Shown here: positions 7,279 to 16,125 of the stretch, in pieces
How positions within the stretch are numbered: the stretch's first letter is position 1
Layout of the letters: every line of letters begins with the position of its first letter
From: Thermoanaerobaculia bacterium
GTDB taxonomy: Bacteria > Acidobacteriota > Thermoanaerobaculia > Multivoradales > Multivoraceae
Reading direction: 5' to 3'
Length of the DNA stretch: 64,000 nucleotides
Assembly: GCA_022823665.1 (NCBI GenBank)
Contig: JAJEHN010000009.1
Coordinates: forward strand, 536,650-600,649
Translations under genes and position numbers: made by a program
Notes under the pieces: model-generated
Told to the model about the DNA's origin: nothing
Seen by the model: only the letters and a program-made list of their open reading frames with translations
Database searches by the model: none

Positions 7279-8106
7279 ATGCCGTTCGACAACTCGTCGC
7301 TTCCCATACGACTCTTCACCGCTTCCCACGAGCGTTCGTGGAACCCCGCCGACATCGACTTCTCGCAGGAGCGCTCCGACTGGCTGTCGTTCTCGGACGA
7401 CGAACGGAACCTGCTGATCCGCCTGGTCTCCGGCTTCCGGGTCGGTGAGCGCGGCGTGACCCACGAACTCGCGCCGCTCCAGTTCCGCTTCCGCCAGGAC
7501 GGACGGCTGGAAGACGAGATGTACGTCACCGCGCAGATGTACGAGGAGGCTCGCCACGTCCAGTTCTTCGAGACCTGGCTGATCGAGGCGCTGCCGGGCC
7601 GGTTCGGGGTCGACATCCCGTATCCCGATCTTCACGGCGACATGTTCGCCACCCGCCTGCCGGCGGCGATGCGTGCCCTGTTCACGGACGACAGCCCCGA
7701 GGCGCTGCTTCGCGCCGTCATGCTCTACCACTTCTACGTCGAAGGCGTCGGCGCCGAGGCCAGCTACCCGATCTACTACAAGATCTTCGAACGGACGGGC
7801 AAACTGCCAGCGCTCAACCGCGGCATCCGGCTGATCCAGCGCGACGAGGCCCGCCACATCGGATTCGGCGTGTACGTCCTGCAGCGGCTGCTCGCGGAGC
7901 ACCCGCACCTGGTCGATCAGTTCGAGGCCCAGGTCGAGGCGATGCGCCCGTTCGCGGAAGACGGCCCGAACCAGACCTTCGCCGGCTTCGAGCCGGGCAA
8001 GGCGCCGTTCGGTCTCGACTACGACGAGTACCGGCAGCTCTACCTCGACAAGCTGGAAGAGATGCGGCAGAGCATCTACGACGGCCGGCTCGCGGCCGCG
8101 GTGTAG
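7279..8106 (+). CDS. R2-like ligand-binding oxidase (R2lox)
   Basis: A 275-residue ferritin-fold protein of the ribonucleotide-reductase-R2-like family. All six expected metal ligands are present with R2lox spacing: E57, E90, H93, E155, E190 and H193. V60 and Y150 sit where R2lox proteins form their Val-Tyr ether cross-link. Relative to the published Geobacillus R2lox numbering (E69, V72, E102, H105, Y162, E167, E202, H205) every position is shifted by exactly 12. Known R2lox proteins assemble a mixed Mn/Fe centre and bind a fatty-acid-like ligand. Their physiological reaction is unknown. The start is set by AAGGAGG seven bases before the ATG. It is not a functional RNR R2, since no NrdA gene is nearby and the cross-link residues are R2lox-specific. 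Confidence 0.9.
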   Translation: MPFDNSSLPIRLFTASHERSWNPADIDFSQERSDWLSFSDDERNLLIRLVSGFRVGERGVTHELAPLQFRFRQDGRLEDEMYVTAQMYEEARHVQFFETWLIEALPGRFGVDIPYPDLHGDMFATRLPAAMRALFTDDSPEALLRAVMLYHFYVEGVGAEASYPIYYKIFERTGKLPALNRGIRLIQRDEARHIGFGVYVLQRLLAEHPHLVDQFEAQVEAMRPFAEDGPNQTFAGFEPGKAPFGLDYDEYRQLYLDKLEEMRQSIYDGRLAAAV

Positions 8107-8133
8107 GAGCTTGCGTTCCGCGGAGGCAACATC

Positions 8134-9486
8134 GTGAAAGCAGCGAGACTGCTCACCGCAATCGCGGCCCTGGTGCTGACCGCGGCGCCTCTCGCCGCGC
8201 AGCCGCGGGCCGACCATGTCGTGCTCGTCTCGGTCGACGGTTTCCGGCCGGACTTCTACCTCCCCGGCTCGTCCTGGCCGGCGCCGAACATCCAGCAGAT
8301 GGCGCGGGACGGGGCCCACGCCGAGGGCGTGCGCGGCGTGTTCCCCACGGTCACCTATCCGTCGCACACGACGATCGTTACCGGCGCGCGGCCCGCCCGC
8401 CACGGCGTCTACTACAACCGGCCGTTCGAACCGGAGGGACAGACCGGCGAGTGGTACTGGTTCGAGTCCTCGATTCAGGTCGACACGCTCTGGGACGCGG
8501 TGCGCGCCGCGGGCAGGCAGACCGCCGCGATCTCCTGGCCGGTGACCGTCGGCGCTCCGATCGACCGCTTCGTACCCGAGACCTACTCGCTCGACCCGAA
8601 CAGCGACCGCCTCGCCCCGATGCGCGACGGCACGACTCCCGGCCTGTGGCAGGAACTCGAGCGCGAGGCCACCGGCCGGCTCAGCCTGCGCAACTACGGC
8701 GCCGCCTACCTCACGCGCGACGACACGACGGGCGCGATGGCCGCGTACGTCCTGGAGACCCACCGGCCGGCTCTGATCGCGCTCCACCTGATCACGACAG
8801 ACTCCGCCCAGCACGCCCATGGCCGGGAATCGGATCGCGCCCGGCGCGCGGTCGCCGCCGCCGACCGGGCGATTGGCGCAGTCCGCGACGCCGCGGACAG
8901 GGCCGGCATCCTCGACCGCACCGCCTTCGTCATCACGGGCGACCACGGCTTCGTCGATCTCCACACCCAGCTCATGCCCAACGTCTGGCTGGCCGAAGCG
9001 GGGCTGCACGGCACCGAGCCCGATCGCGGCGAGTGGCGGGCCACCTTCCACCCGACGGGCGGCTCGACCTTCCTGCACCTGCGCGACGAGGCCGACGCGG
9101 CGGCCCTGGACGCGGTCCGGGGCATCCTGGCCGATCTCCCCGAGACCGTGCGCCGCCTGTTCCGCGTCGTCGAACGCGACGCACTGGACCAGGCCGGCGC
9201 CGCCCCGGAGGCCCGCCTGGCCCTCGCCGCAAACCTCGGCGTCAGCTTCGGCTCGGACGCCTCCGGCGACGCCATCCGCCCCACCGACGGCGGAGCGCAC
9301 GGCCACTTCCCGACCGACTTCCCGGAGATTCTGACCGGCTTCGTCGGCTGGGGTTCGGGCTTCGAGCCAGGCCGCACGGTCCACCGCATGGGCCTTACCG
9401 ACATCGCGGACCTGATCGCGATGCTGCTCGATGTCGAGTTCGAGAGTCCGGACGGGGCGCCGCCGTTGGGGGTTCTGACCCGCTGA
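8134..9486 (+). CDS. secreted nucleotide pyrophosphatase/phosphodiesterase-like enzyme
   Basis: A 450-residue protein with a signal peptide (ending near PLAAQ) and the alkaline-phosphatase superfamily core. VSVDGFRPD carries the first metal ligand, FPTVTYPSHTTIVTG carries the nucleophilic Thr of the NPP/autotaxin-like branch, and later segments are TTDSAQHAHG, FVITGDHGF and DGGAHGHFP. It should hydrolyse phosphodiester or pyrophosphate bonds in the periplasm using two zinc ions. The GTG start has GGAGG seven bases upstream and lies 27 bases after the R2lox stop, so the two are probably co-transcribed. Confidence 0.88.
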   Translation: MKAARLLTAIAALVLTAAPLAAQPRADHVVLVSVDGFRPDFYLPGSSWPAPNIQQMARDGAHAEGVRGVFPTVTYPSHTTIVTGARPARHGVYYNRPFEPEGQTGEWYWFESSIQVDTLWDAVRAAGRQTAAISWPVTVGAPIDRFVPETYSLDPNSDRLAPMRDGTTPGLWQELEREATGRLSLRNYGAAYLTRDDTTGAMAAYVLETHRPALIALHLITTDSAQHAHGRESDRARRAVAAADRAIGAVRDAADRAGILDRTAFVITGDHGFVDLHTQLMPNVWLAEAGLHGTEPDRGEWRATFHPTGGSTFLHLRDEADAAALDAVRGILADLPETVRRLFRVVERDALDQAGAAPEARLALAANLGVSFGSDASGDAIRPTDGGAHGHFPTDFPEILTGFVGWGSGFEPGRTVHRMGLTDIADLIAMLLDVEFESPDGAPPLGVLTR

Positions 9487-9499
9487 GCGACTCGATCCG

Positions 9500-11719
9500 C
9501 TATGCCGTCAGCCCGCGGTACACCTTCGGCAACTGACTCGGCAGGGCGGCGATCTCGTCGATCACGAGGTAGCGGCGCTCGGGGCACATCTCGCGCAGAT
9601 AGTCGTGGCCGGCGGGATCGACGGTGATGCAGAACGTCGAGATGCCCTGGCGTTCCGTCTCCCGGAGCGCGACCATCGTGTCGCGGATGCCGTAGACGCG
9701 CGACGCGCGGTCGCTGCCGTAGTCGAAGTCCTGGGGGTAGCCGTCCGAGAGGATGAGCAGGACCTTGACCTTCGCCTCGCGCTCGGCGAGCTTCGCGGCG
9801 GCGTGGCGGATCGCCGGTCCCATCCGGGTGCTGCGCTTCGGCTCCATCGCCGCGATCCGGTCTTCGGCCTCCCGGTCGAGGTCGTCGTCGAACTCCTTGG
9901 CGACGAAGAACTCGACCTCCTTGCGGCCGAAGCCGGAGAAACCGTAGATCGCGTAGTCGTCGCCCAGGGTCTCGAGCGCGTCGGCCATCAGAACCAGGGA
10001 CTCCTTCTCGATGTCGATCACCCGGCGGCCCGGCGGCAGTGGCTGCGGGTTGTCGGGCCAGTCGAAGTCGTCGAACACCCCGACGTACTCGGGTTCCGGC
10101 GTCTTGCCCGCGGGCGCCTCCGGCTCGTCCACCGGCGCCTCCGCGTCGGTCGAGGCACTCATGTCGAGCAGGAATGCGGCGGCCACGTCCCGGTGCTGGC
10201 GGCGGCGGCTCATGTAGACGGCGCCATCCGGCGGCCGGCCGGCGCGGCGGTCGACGTGGGTTTCGACCACCCGGTCGAGGTCGAGCTCCTCGCCCTCGAT
10301 CAGCCGCCGCATCCGCCGGAACTCCTCCGGCTTGAGCAACTCGAACTGCTTCCTGACGCGCCGCAGCGGGTAGGCGTGGAGGCGCCTCGTCTCGTCGACG
10401 AACCGGTCCGCCGGCGCCACCGCGCCGTTCGGGGCCGCAGCGGGCGGCTCGATCGGTTTCTCGCGCAGGTGACACCAGCGCCGGCGATAGCCGGCCAGTT
10501 CGTGGTCCCACTCGTCGTAGTAGTAGACCTGCTCCCGGTCGAGCCCGGCCTCCGCCAGCTCCCGCTCCAGCCGCTTCGACAGCTCCTCGAGGCGGGCCGC
10601 CAGTTCCTCGGGATCGAGTTCGATCGGCGTTGCCTCCTCGTCACCCTCTTCGGCCTCGATCGCACCCGTGACGTCGAGGTCGGTCAGCGGCAGGCCGGCG
10701 GTGCCCGAGAGGTCGCCGTCCTGCAGGCTGAGCACGCCCAGCTCGTCGACCTGCAACTGCTCCATCAGGCCGGCGGCGATCGGGCCCGGTTCCACGTCGT
10801 CCCGCACTTCGACCTCGGACGCGAGCTCCTGCCACTCCCGGCGCAACTCGACGCGTTCAGGCGCCGGGTCGCCGTGGTGTGCCGGAGCGGGCATCTCCAG
10901 CGACTGCGGGACGGGGTCGGCGGCGGATTCCGGCCCGCGCTCCTCCGCGGCGGTTCCAGCCGACAGGTCGGAGTCGACGACGAGACCGCTCGGACGCAGG
11001 ACGGCGAACGCCGGATAGAGAGAGCGCACGACGCTGCGGGTGTTCTCGACGGTGGCGCCGGGATTCAGCAACGTCGCCGCTTCTCCGGAATGCCGGCCAG
11101 AGGGCCGGCGCACCGACAGCCGGCCTGCCGTATCGGCACTGTCCCCGCCCGCCAGCAGTCGGGACCGCTGCTCGAGCAGGAGCGCACGCGCCAGGTCGAA
11201 CAGGGCCGCTTCCCGCGGCTGCCGGCGAGCCGCCGGCCGTTGCGGCGGGCCCAGCGACGAATCGAGCGCATCGTCGATCAGCCGCAACAGATCGCGGCCC
11301 ACTCCCCGAAAGACGCGCGCGAGAGCAGCGTCGATGCGCGCACCCTCGAGCCGCGCGAACAGCGCCCGGGCAAGGGCCGGTTCGTCGAAACCGGCGAAGA
11401 AGTCGGCGAACCGGAGCGGACCCCGCCGGTAGGTGCCGAACAGCACGCCGCCCAACTGGTGCAGCACCGCCATCCGGTAGACCATGAAGTTGCCATCGCT
11501 GTCCGGCCACCGGTCCATCCGCTCCGGCAGGTAGAAGGCCGCGCCGTCCGTCGTCGGCCGGCCCGCGGCCGCCGCGCCTTCCAGGTCGAGATGCCCCGCG
11601 CGCGACCTGTCCCCGGCTTCAAGGTCGGCGAGAGGCCGGACCTCGGCCGGGCGCGCCAGCATCGCCTCGACGTAGATCTCGAGGACGCGGGCGACGTCGT
11701 CGAGGGCGACCGCGGTCAA
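9500..11719 (-). CDS. VWA-domain protein of the CbbO/NorD type
   Basis: About 739 residues. The C-terminal third is a von Willebrand A domain with MIDAS motif DMSAST, a [11 protein letters not shown] segment and [15 protein letters not shown]. The N-terminal two thirds is helical and charged, as in CbbO/NorD proteins that partner MoxR ATPases. The most economical start is TTG at 11719, which overlaps the TGA of the ATPase gene (TTGA). The frame stays open far upstream but that part is an antisense-like shadow of the ATPase gene. A low-complexity acidic linker ([10 protein letters not shown]) and a stretch coding VRRPSGR that matches an intergenic repeat lie in the middle. It likely acts with the adjacent ATPase to insert metal into or remodel a target enzyme. 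The target is unknown. Confidence 0.8.
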   Translation of the reverse strand: MTAVALDDVARVLEIYVEAMLARPAEVRPLADLEAGDRSRAGHLDLEGAAAAGRPTTDGAAFYLPERMDRWPDSDGNFMVYRMAVLHQLGGVLFGTYRRGPLRFADFFAGFDEPALARALFARLEGARIDAALARVFRGVGRDLLRLIDDALDSSLGPPQRPAARRQPREAALFDLARALLLEQRSRLLAGGDSADTAGRLSVRRPSGRHSGEAATLLNPGATVENTRSVVRSLYPAFAVLRPSGLVVDSDLSAGTAAEERGPESAADPVPQSLEMPAPAHHGDPAPERVELRREWQELASEVEVRDDVEPGPIAAGLMEQLQVDELGVLSLQDGDLSGTAGLPLTDLDVTGAIEAEEGDEEATPIELDPEELAARLEELSKRLERELAEAGLDREQVYYYDEWDHELAGYRRRWCHLREKPIEPPAAAPNGAVAPADRFVDETRRLHAYPLRRVRKQFELLKPEEFRRMRRLIEGEELDLDRVVETHVDRRAGRPPDGAVYMSRRRQHRDVAAAFLLDMSASTDAEAPVDEPEAPAGKTPEPEYVGVFDDFDWPDNPQPLPPGRRVIDIEKESLVLMADALETLGDDYAIYGFSGFGRKEVEFFVAKEFDDDLDREAEDRIAAMEPKRSTRMGPAIRHAAAKLAEREAKVKVLLILSDGYPQDFDYGSDRASRVYGIRDTMVALRETERQGISTFCITVDPAGHDYLREMCPERRYLVIDEIAALPSQLPKVYRGLTA
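11095..11115. repeat. 21-nt dispersed repeat, copy inside the VWA gene
   Basis: This 21-base GC-rich sequence, starting GGCCAGAGGGCC, is identical to 12904-12924 in the intergenic region 1.8 kb away. Here it is translated on the minus strand as part of a poorly conserved-looking linker. Confidence 0.6.
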
Positions 11720-12567
11720 GGCAGCAGCGTCGACGCCACCTCGGTCACCGCGCGCTGGACCTCGTCGTCGTCGGTGATCGCCCGGCAGATCGCGGCGACG
11801 CAGGCTTCGCGCACGCCGATGCCGCCGGCGATCAACTGTGCCGTGTAGATGAGCAGGCGGGTGCTGACGCCCTCGTCGAAGCCGCGGTGGTGCAGGTTGC
11901 GGATGCGCTTGCCGAGTTCGGCCAGGTCGCGGGCCAGCGTCACGTCGATGTCCGCCTCGTGGGCGATGATCTCGGCTTCGATCTCCGGCGGCGGGTAGTC
12001 GAACTCGAGCGCCACGAACCGCTGGCGCGTGCTCGGCTTCAGGTCCTTGGCGACGCTCTGGTAGCCCGGGTTGTACGAAAGGACGAGCAGGAAGTCCGGG
12101 TGCGCGGGCAGAATCTCGCCGCGCTTCTCGATCGGCAGGATGCGGCGGTGGTCCGTCAGCGCGTGGATCAGGACCGTCGTGTCCTTGCGCGCCTCGACGA
12201 TCTCGTCGAGGTAGCAGATCGACCCGTCGCGCACGGCGCGGGTCAGCGGGCCGTCCATCCAGACCGTGTCGTCGCCCTCGAGGAGGTAGCGGCCGACCAG
12301 GTCCGTCGCGGTCAGGTCCTCGTGGCAGGCGACGGTGACGAGGGGCGTCTCGATGCCCGCGCGCGTGCCTGCGTCGCCGCCACGGTAAAGGCGGTGCGTC
12401 ATGTGCTCGAGGAACCGCGTCTTTCCGCAACCCGTGGGCCCCTTGAGCAGCACCGGCATGCGCGCCCGGTGCGCGGCGAGGAACAGGTCCACCTCGTTGC
12501 CGACCGGCAGGTAGTAAGGCGCCTCCGGCTCGGGCCGCGGCGGCGCCGCCTGGAGAGGTTGAGTCAT
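11716..12567 (-). CDS. MoxR-type AAA+ ATPase (CbbQ/NorQ family)
   Basis: A 283-residue AAA+ protein. Walker A is [10 protein letters not shown], and Walker B is followed by [13 protein letters not shown], the CbbQ/NorQ form. Other marks are [27 protein letters not shown] and VLSYNPGYQ. Family members work with a VWA partner (CbbO, NorD) as chaperones activating metalloenzymes. The ATG at 12567 lies 19 bases after the pterin dehydratase stop. The open frame to 12618 would overlap that gene. The VWA partner follows directly. No RuBisCO or nitric oxide reductase is nearby, so the client differs from those of the named family members or lies elsewhere. Confidence 0.88.
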   Translation of the reverse strand: MTQPLQAAPPRPEPEAPYYLPVGNEVDLFLAAHRARMPVLLKGPTGCGKTRFLEHMTHRLYRGGDAGTRAGIETPLVTVACHEDLTATDLVGRYLLEGDDTVWMDGPLTRAVRDGSICYLDEIVEARKDTTVLIHALTDHRRILPIEKRGEILPAHPDFLLVLSYNPGYQSVAKDLKPSTRQRFVALEFDYPPPEIEAEIIAHEADIDVTLARDLAELGKRIRNLHHRGFDEGVSTRLLIYTAQLIAGGIGVREACVAAICRAITDDDEVQRAVTEVASTLLP

Positions 12568-12586
12568 GGGCTGGCGCTGGCGCGAG

Positions 12587-12868
12587 TCAGCAATGGTCGA
12601 CCGCCCGAGCGAGTGCAAAGTCCTTCTCCGTCACGCCGCCAGCGGAATGGGTGCTGAGGGTCAGGCGGACCCGGTTGTAGCGAACATCGATGTCCGGATG
12701 GTGATCCGCCGCCTCGGCCAACTCCGCAACGAAGTCGACGAAGCGCACCGCCGCCGGGAAAGTCGGAAACTGGTACTCCCTCGAGATCGAAGGCGCCTCC
12801 AGATCGGCCTCCCAACCGCTCAACTCACCGCACGCCGCCCGTATCTCGTCCGCCGTCATCGCCGCCAT
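12587..12868 (-). CDS. 4a-hydroxytetrahydrobiopterin dehydratase (pterin carbinolamine dehydratase)
   Basis: A 93-residue protein, the usual family length, with the active-site block [20 protein letters not shown] followed by GGVTEKD and a terminal helix. It dehydrates 4a-hydroxy-tetrahydropterins formed by aromatic amino-acid hydroxylases. GGAGGT eight bases before the ATG at 12868 fixes the start, and TGCTAGGGT upstream supplies an extended -10 box. It heads the operon with the AAA+ and VWA genes. No aromatic hydroxylase is visible here, so a role in another pterin or molybdopterin context is possible. Confidence 0.88.
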   Translation of the reverse strand: MAAMTADEIRAACGELSGWEADLEAPSISREYQFPTFPAAVRFVDFVAELAEAADHHPDIDVRYNRVRLTLSTHSAGGVTEKDFALARAVDHC

Positions 12869-12890
12869 TGCCGGTTACCTCCGCCGCGCG

Positions 12891-12899
12891 ACCCTAGCA
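12891..12899 (-). promoter_or_regulatory. extended -10 promoter of the dehydratase-AAA+-VWA operon
   Basis: TGCTAGGGT on the minus strand, 22 bases before the start at 12868, with the Shine-Dalgarno between. One of six TGCTAnnnT boxes near gene starts in this window. Confidence 0.45.
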
Positions 12900-12903
12900 G
12901 CCG

Positions 12904-12924
12904 TCGGCCAGAGGGCCGGCGCAC
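12904..12924. repeat. 21-nt dispersed repeat, intergenic copy
   Basis: Identical to 11095-11115 over 21 bases. The sequence after it contains further CCGGC runs able to pair locally. Confidence 0.6.
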
Positions 12925-12976
12925 CGGCACTCGCCGGCACGACTCCACGATGGATCGCCGCACCCGATGCGTCCAG

Positions 12977-13151
12977 CCGGTCCGGGTTCCGGGGGAGAGG
13001 GTCCCAGCGGGCTGAAGCCAAGCGACTGCCGTGACCTTCCATGAACCGACAACCGTATGGAGCGCAGGCGACCGAAGCGAGCGCCCAGACCCCCATTCAC
13101 CAAGCGGGCGCGAGCGTCCGCTGGGACCCTCTCCCCCGGAACCCGGACCGG
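12977..13151. repeat. perfect 34-bp inverted repeat
   Basis: Arm one (12977-13010, beginning CCGGTCCGGGTTCCGG) is the exact reverse complement of arm two (13118-13151). The 107-base centre has no coding potential I can support. Possible readings are a small non-autonomous mobile element, a foldback intergenic repeat, or a long hairpin terminating one of the divergent transcripts. No target-site duplication is apparent. Confidence 0.85.
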
Positions 13152-13170
13152 CGGGTGACACCCGCAGTGG

Positions 13171-13176
13171 TACTGT
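13171..13176 (+). promoter_or_regulatory. -10-like box, leaderless start
   Basis: TACTGT preceded by TGG (an extended -10 arrangement), nine bases before the ATG at 13186. No Shine-Dalgarno lies between them. Confidence 0.4.
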
Positions 13177-13185
13177 CGGCGGCCT

Positions 13186-14397
13186 ATGAAATTCGGCATC
13201 TTCTACGAGCATCAGCTACCGAAACCGTGGGGGCCGGACTCGGAGCACCGGTTGCTTCAGAACTCGCTGGAGCAGATCGAACTCGCCGACCGGCTCGGGT
13301 ACGACTACGCCTGGGAGGTGGAGCACCACTTCCTGGAGGAGTACTCCCACAGTTCGGCGCCCGAAGTGTTCCTTGCGGCGGCGTCGCAGCGGACGAAGAA
13401 CATCCGCCTCGGCCACGGCATCGTCCAGTTGACGACGAACCACCCGGCCCGGGTCGCAGAGCGCGTTTCGACGCTCGACCTAGTCTCGGACGGACGGGTC
13501 GAACTCGGCCTCGGCGAAGGCTCGAGCGTCACGGAACTCCATCCCTTCGGCCGCAGCTTCCGCGACAAGCGGATCGTCTGGGAGGAGGCGGTCCAGGCCT
13601 GCCTGCCGATGTTCTGGGAAGAGGGCTGGGAGTACCACGGCCACTACTTCGACTTCCCGCTTCGCAACGTGATCCCGAAGCCGCTGCAGCGGCCTCACCC
13701 GCCGCTCTGGGTCGCCTGTTCGCAACTCGACACGATCCGCTACGCCGCCCACCGCGGCATGGGCGCTCTGTGCTTCAAGTTCGCCGACCTCGACTCCGCC
13801 CGGGCCTGGGTCAACGCCTACTACAACACGTTCACGCAGGACCAGCGCAAGCTCTGCGACTACCAGACGAACCCGAACCTGGCCACGGTCAGCGGCTTCA
13901 TGTGCGCGCCGACTGACGAAGAGGCGCAACAGAAGGCCGACGGCTGGACCTTCTTCCAGTTCGCCCTCCAGCTCTACAACAAGGAGGGGCCGTTCGAGCC
14001 GAAGTCGAACAACTTCTGGGAGCGCTACCAGGAGTGGAAGCAGACCCCCGAGGGCCGGCGTCGCTCCGACAGCGAGCTGATCGGCTCGCCGGAGACGATC
14101 CGCGAGCGCCTGCGCGAACTGGAACGGGCCCACGTCGACCAGGTCATCCTGCTCAACCAGGCCGGCAAGAACACCCACGAGGACATCATGAGCAGTCTGG
14201 AGCTGTTCGCCCGCGAGGTGATGCCCGAGTTCCAGGCCCGCGAAGACCGGCAGCAGGAATGGAAGCGGGCGGTCCTCGCCGGCGAGCAGAGGCTCGACGA
14301 GATCGACACGGAGCCGTTCAACGTGACCGCCCGCCTGAAGCCCACCCTGCCGCCGTCGGAGGAGGCGCTGGCCGCGGCCCGGAAGTGGGCCAGCTAG
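13186..14397 (+). CDS. luciferase-like flavin-dependent monooxygenase
   Basis: A 403-residue protein starting MKFGIFYEHQLPKPWG. The bacterial-luciferase-like barrel is marked by EVEHHFLEEYSHSSAPEV, RLGHGIVQLTTNHPARVAER, DGRVELGLGEGSS and the later IGSPETIRERL block. Members use reduced FMN or F420 to oxidise small organic molecules; the substrate cannot be read. It is slightly longer than the usual 330-380 residues because of a C-terminal extension after residue 340. The gene stands alone between the inverted-repeat region and the tandem LolA-like pair. Confidence 0.85.
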   Translation: MKFGIFYEHQLPKPWGPDSEHRLLQNSLEQIELADRLGYDYAWEVEHHFLEEYSHSSAPEVFLAAASQRTKNIRLGHGIVQLTTNHPARVAERVSTLDLVSDGRVELGLGEGSSVTELHPFGRSFRDKRIVWEEAVQACLPMFWEEGWEYHGHYFDFPLRNVIPKPLQRPHPPLWVACSQLDTIRYAAHRGMGALCFKFADLDSARAWVNAYYNTFTQDQRKLCDYQTNPNLATVSGFMCAPTDEEAQQKADGWTFFQFALQLYNKEGPFEPKSNNFWERYQEWKQTPEGRRRSDSELIGSPETIRERLRELERAHVDQVILLNQAGKNTHEDIMSSLELFAREVMPEFQAREDRQQEWKRAVLAGEQRLDEIDTEPFNVTARLKPTLPPSEEALAAARKWAS

Positions 14398-14480
14398 CTC
14401 ATCCACCGGCGAGCGCAACCGAATCATCGCTTCTGCGTAGTCAAGTACGACTGCACGCAACCCAACACCGGAGACTCTTC

Positions 14481-15263
14481 ATGTCCCTTCTCTTCCAGCG
14501 CCGCCGGCCTGTCTCGCTAGCCGGCTGCATCCTGCTCCTGGGAGCGGCACTCTCCGCCGCGCCGCTCTTCGCAGACGATGAACTGCCGTCGCCCGAGGAG
14601 ATCGTCGCCCGCCACGTCGAGGCGCTCGGCGGCGAGGCCGCACTACGGGCCCACGCTTCGGTCACCACAAACGGCACGTTCGAGGTGCCCGCGATGGGAA
14701 TGTCCGCCCCAATGACGATCCTCCAGATCGCGCCTGACCAGGGCATCGTTCGCATCAGCATGCCCGGGATGGGCGAGAGTGTGCAGGCCTACAACGGCGA
14801 GATCGCCTGGGTCGAGGATCCGATGCAGGGGAATCGCGTGCTCGAGGGCGCCGAACTCAACGCGATGAAGCGTCAGTTCGACTTGCATGCGGACCTGAAG
14901 TACGGCGAGCACTATCCGCAACGCGCCACGGCCGGCGAAGCCGAATGGAACGGCGAGGCGGCGTACAAGGTCGATCTGGTCGACGCCGACGGTACCGAGG
15001 CTTCCCGCTACTTCTCCGTCGAAACCGGCCTGCTGCTCGGCCAAGAGGCCTCGGTCTCAAACGAGATGGGCACGATGGAGGCGACGACGACCTGGAGCGA
15101 CTACAAGGAGTTCGGCGGCGTGATGTTCGCTACCTCCGTTACCACGAACCTCGTTTCCGTGGGCATGGAGTTCATCCAGACCGTCGAGTCCATGACGTTC
15201 GACGACGTGGACCCGAGCGCCTTCGAGCCCTCCGACGCGATCAAGGCGCTGCTGCCGGAGTAA
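14481..15263 (+). CDS. secreted LolA/LolB-like protein, first of a tandem pair
   Basis: A 260-residue protein with a signal peptide (MSLLFQRRRPVSLAGCILLL, cleavage near LFADD). A repeated-family start, PEEIVARHVEALGGEAALRA, is followed by alternating beta strands as in LolA-like or outer-membrane lipoprotein-sorting folds. It ends FEPSDAIKALLPE, identical to the end of the next gene. Several Met-rich loops occur (PAMGMSAPM, MPGMGE). The open frame extending back to 14034 is a shadow of the monooxygenase gene. It probably binds a hydrophobic ligand or lipid in the periplasm, which is inference from fold resemblance. Confidence 0.7.
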   Translation: MSLLFQRRRPVSLAGCILLLGAALSAAPLFADDELPSPEEIVARHVEALGGEAALRAHASVTTNGTFEVPAMGMSAPMTILQIAPDQGIVRISMPGMGESVQAYNGEIAWVEDPMQGNRVLEGAELNAMKRQFDLHADLKYGEHYPQRATAGEAEWNGEAAYKVDLVDADGTEASRYFSVETGLLLGQEASVSNEMGTMEATTTWSDYKEFGGVMFATSVTTNLVSVGMEFIQTVESMTFDDVDPSAFEPSDAIKALLPE

Positions 15264-15309
15264 CCGGGCCGCTCACTCGCATACACACAACGAAGTCAGG
15301 AGATCATCC

Positions 15310-16125
15310 ATGTCCTTCAAGTCCACCAACCACAAGGCCCTGCTGGCGCTCGCCTGCTGCGGCCTGATTCTCGGCGCCTGCGCCGCCTACGAAGCTGGAG
15401 AAGCCCCCGCCTCGGCCGCACCGGAGCCTCCCCCACCGCCAGAGCTGACGGAAGAGCAGAAGATCATCGCCCGCTACATCGAGGCGAGCGGCGGCGAGGA
15501 CGCGATCCGCGCTCACACCTCGATGACGATCAAGGGCGGGTTCGAGATGCCCGCAATGGGCATGTCCGGGGACACCACGACGTACTCGCTGGCGCCCGAC
15601 AAGACCCTGGCCCTGATCAGCCTTCCCGGAATGGGCGAGATCGTCACCGGCACGAATGGAGACGTCGCCTGGGCCGAGGACCCGATGCAGGGGCCACGAG
15701 TGCTCGACGGCGACATGCTCGCGGACGCCAGGCGCCAGGCGCGCTTCTATGCGCAACTGGAGTACGACGCCATGTATCCCGAACAGACGGCGGCCGGAGA
15801 GACCGAATGGGATGGCCAAACGGCCCAACAGCTCGATCTGGTCGACACCGACGGCAACGAATCGTCGCACTACTTCGCCACGGACACGGGCCTCCTGATC
15901 GGCATCGAGGCAACGCAGACGAATGAAATGGGAACGATGGACGTGACGATCACGATGGGTGACTACGAGGAGTTCGGCGGCATGCTGGTGCCCACCTCGA
16001 CCGTCTTCAGCATGCCCAGCATGGGGATGGAGTTCACCCAGACCGTCGACTCCGTGACCTTCGACGACGTCGACCCGAGCGTCTTCGAGCCCTCCGACGC
16101 GATCAAGGCGCTCCTGCCGGAGTAG
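15310..16125 (+). CDS. LolA/LolB-like lipoprotein, second of a tandem pair
   Basis: A 271-residue paralogue of the preceding protein, aligning along its length (EEQKIIARYIEASGGEDAIR; TFDDVDPSVFEPSDAIKALL at the end). Unlike its partner it has a lipobox (LILGAC), so it should be lipid-anchored, and a Pro/Glu-rich linker (APEPPPPPELTEEQ) before the domain. AGGAG before the ATG supports the start. The 46-base gap suggests co-transcription. A soluble carrier next to a membrane-anchored homologue recalls the LolA/LolB arrangement, but no Lol transporter genes are nearby. Confidence 0.72.
   Translation: MSFKSTNHKALLALACCGLILGACAAYEAGEAPASAAPEPPPPPELTEEQKIIARYIEASGGEDAIRAHTSMTIKGGFEMPAMGMSGDTTTYSLAPDKTLALISLPGMGEIVTGTNGDVAWAEDPMQGPRVLDGDMLADARRQARFYAQLEYDAMYPEQTAAGETEWDGQTAQQLDLVDTDGNESSHYFATDTGLLIGIEATQTNEMGTMDVTITMGDYEEFGGMLVPTSTVFSMPSMGMEFTQTVDSVTFDDVDPSVFEPSDAIKALLPE

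Larger units (their letters stand above)
12869..13185. other. 317-base intergenic region with repeats
   Basis: No gene is seen. The region holds the divergent promoters of the pterin dehydratase operon and the downstream monooxygenase, one copy of a 21-nt dispersed repeat, and a perfect 34-bp inverted repeat with arms 107 bases apart. Confidence 0.6.

Noticed and set aside
9500..12868. RuBisCO-activation (cbbQO) or nitric oxide reductase (norQD) naming
   Set aside because: Neither RuBisCO nor NOR structural genes are present, so only the family-level call is supported.
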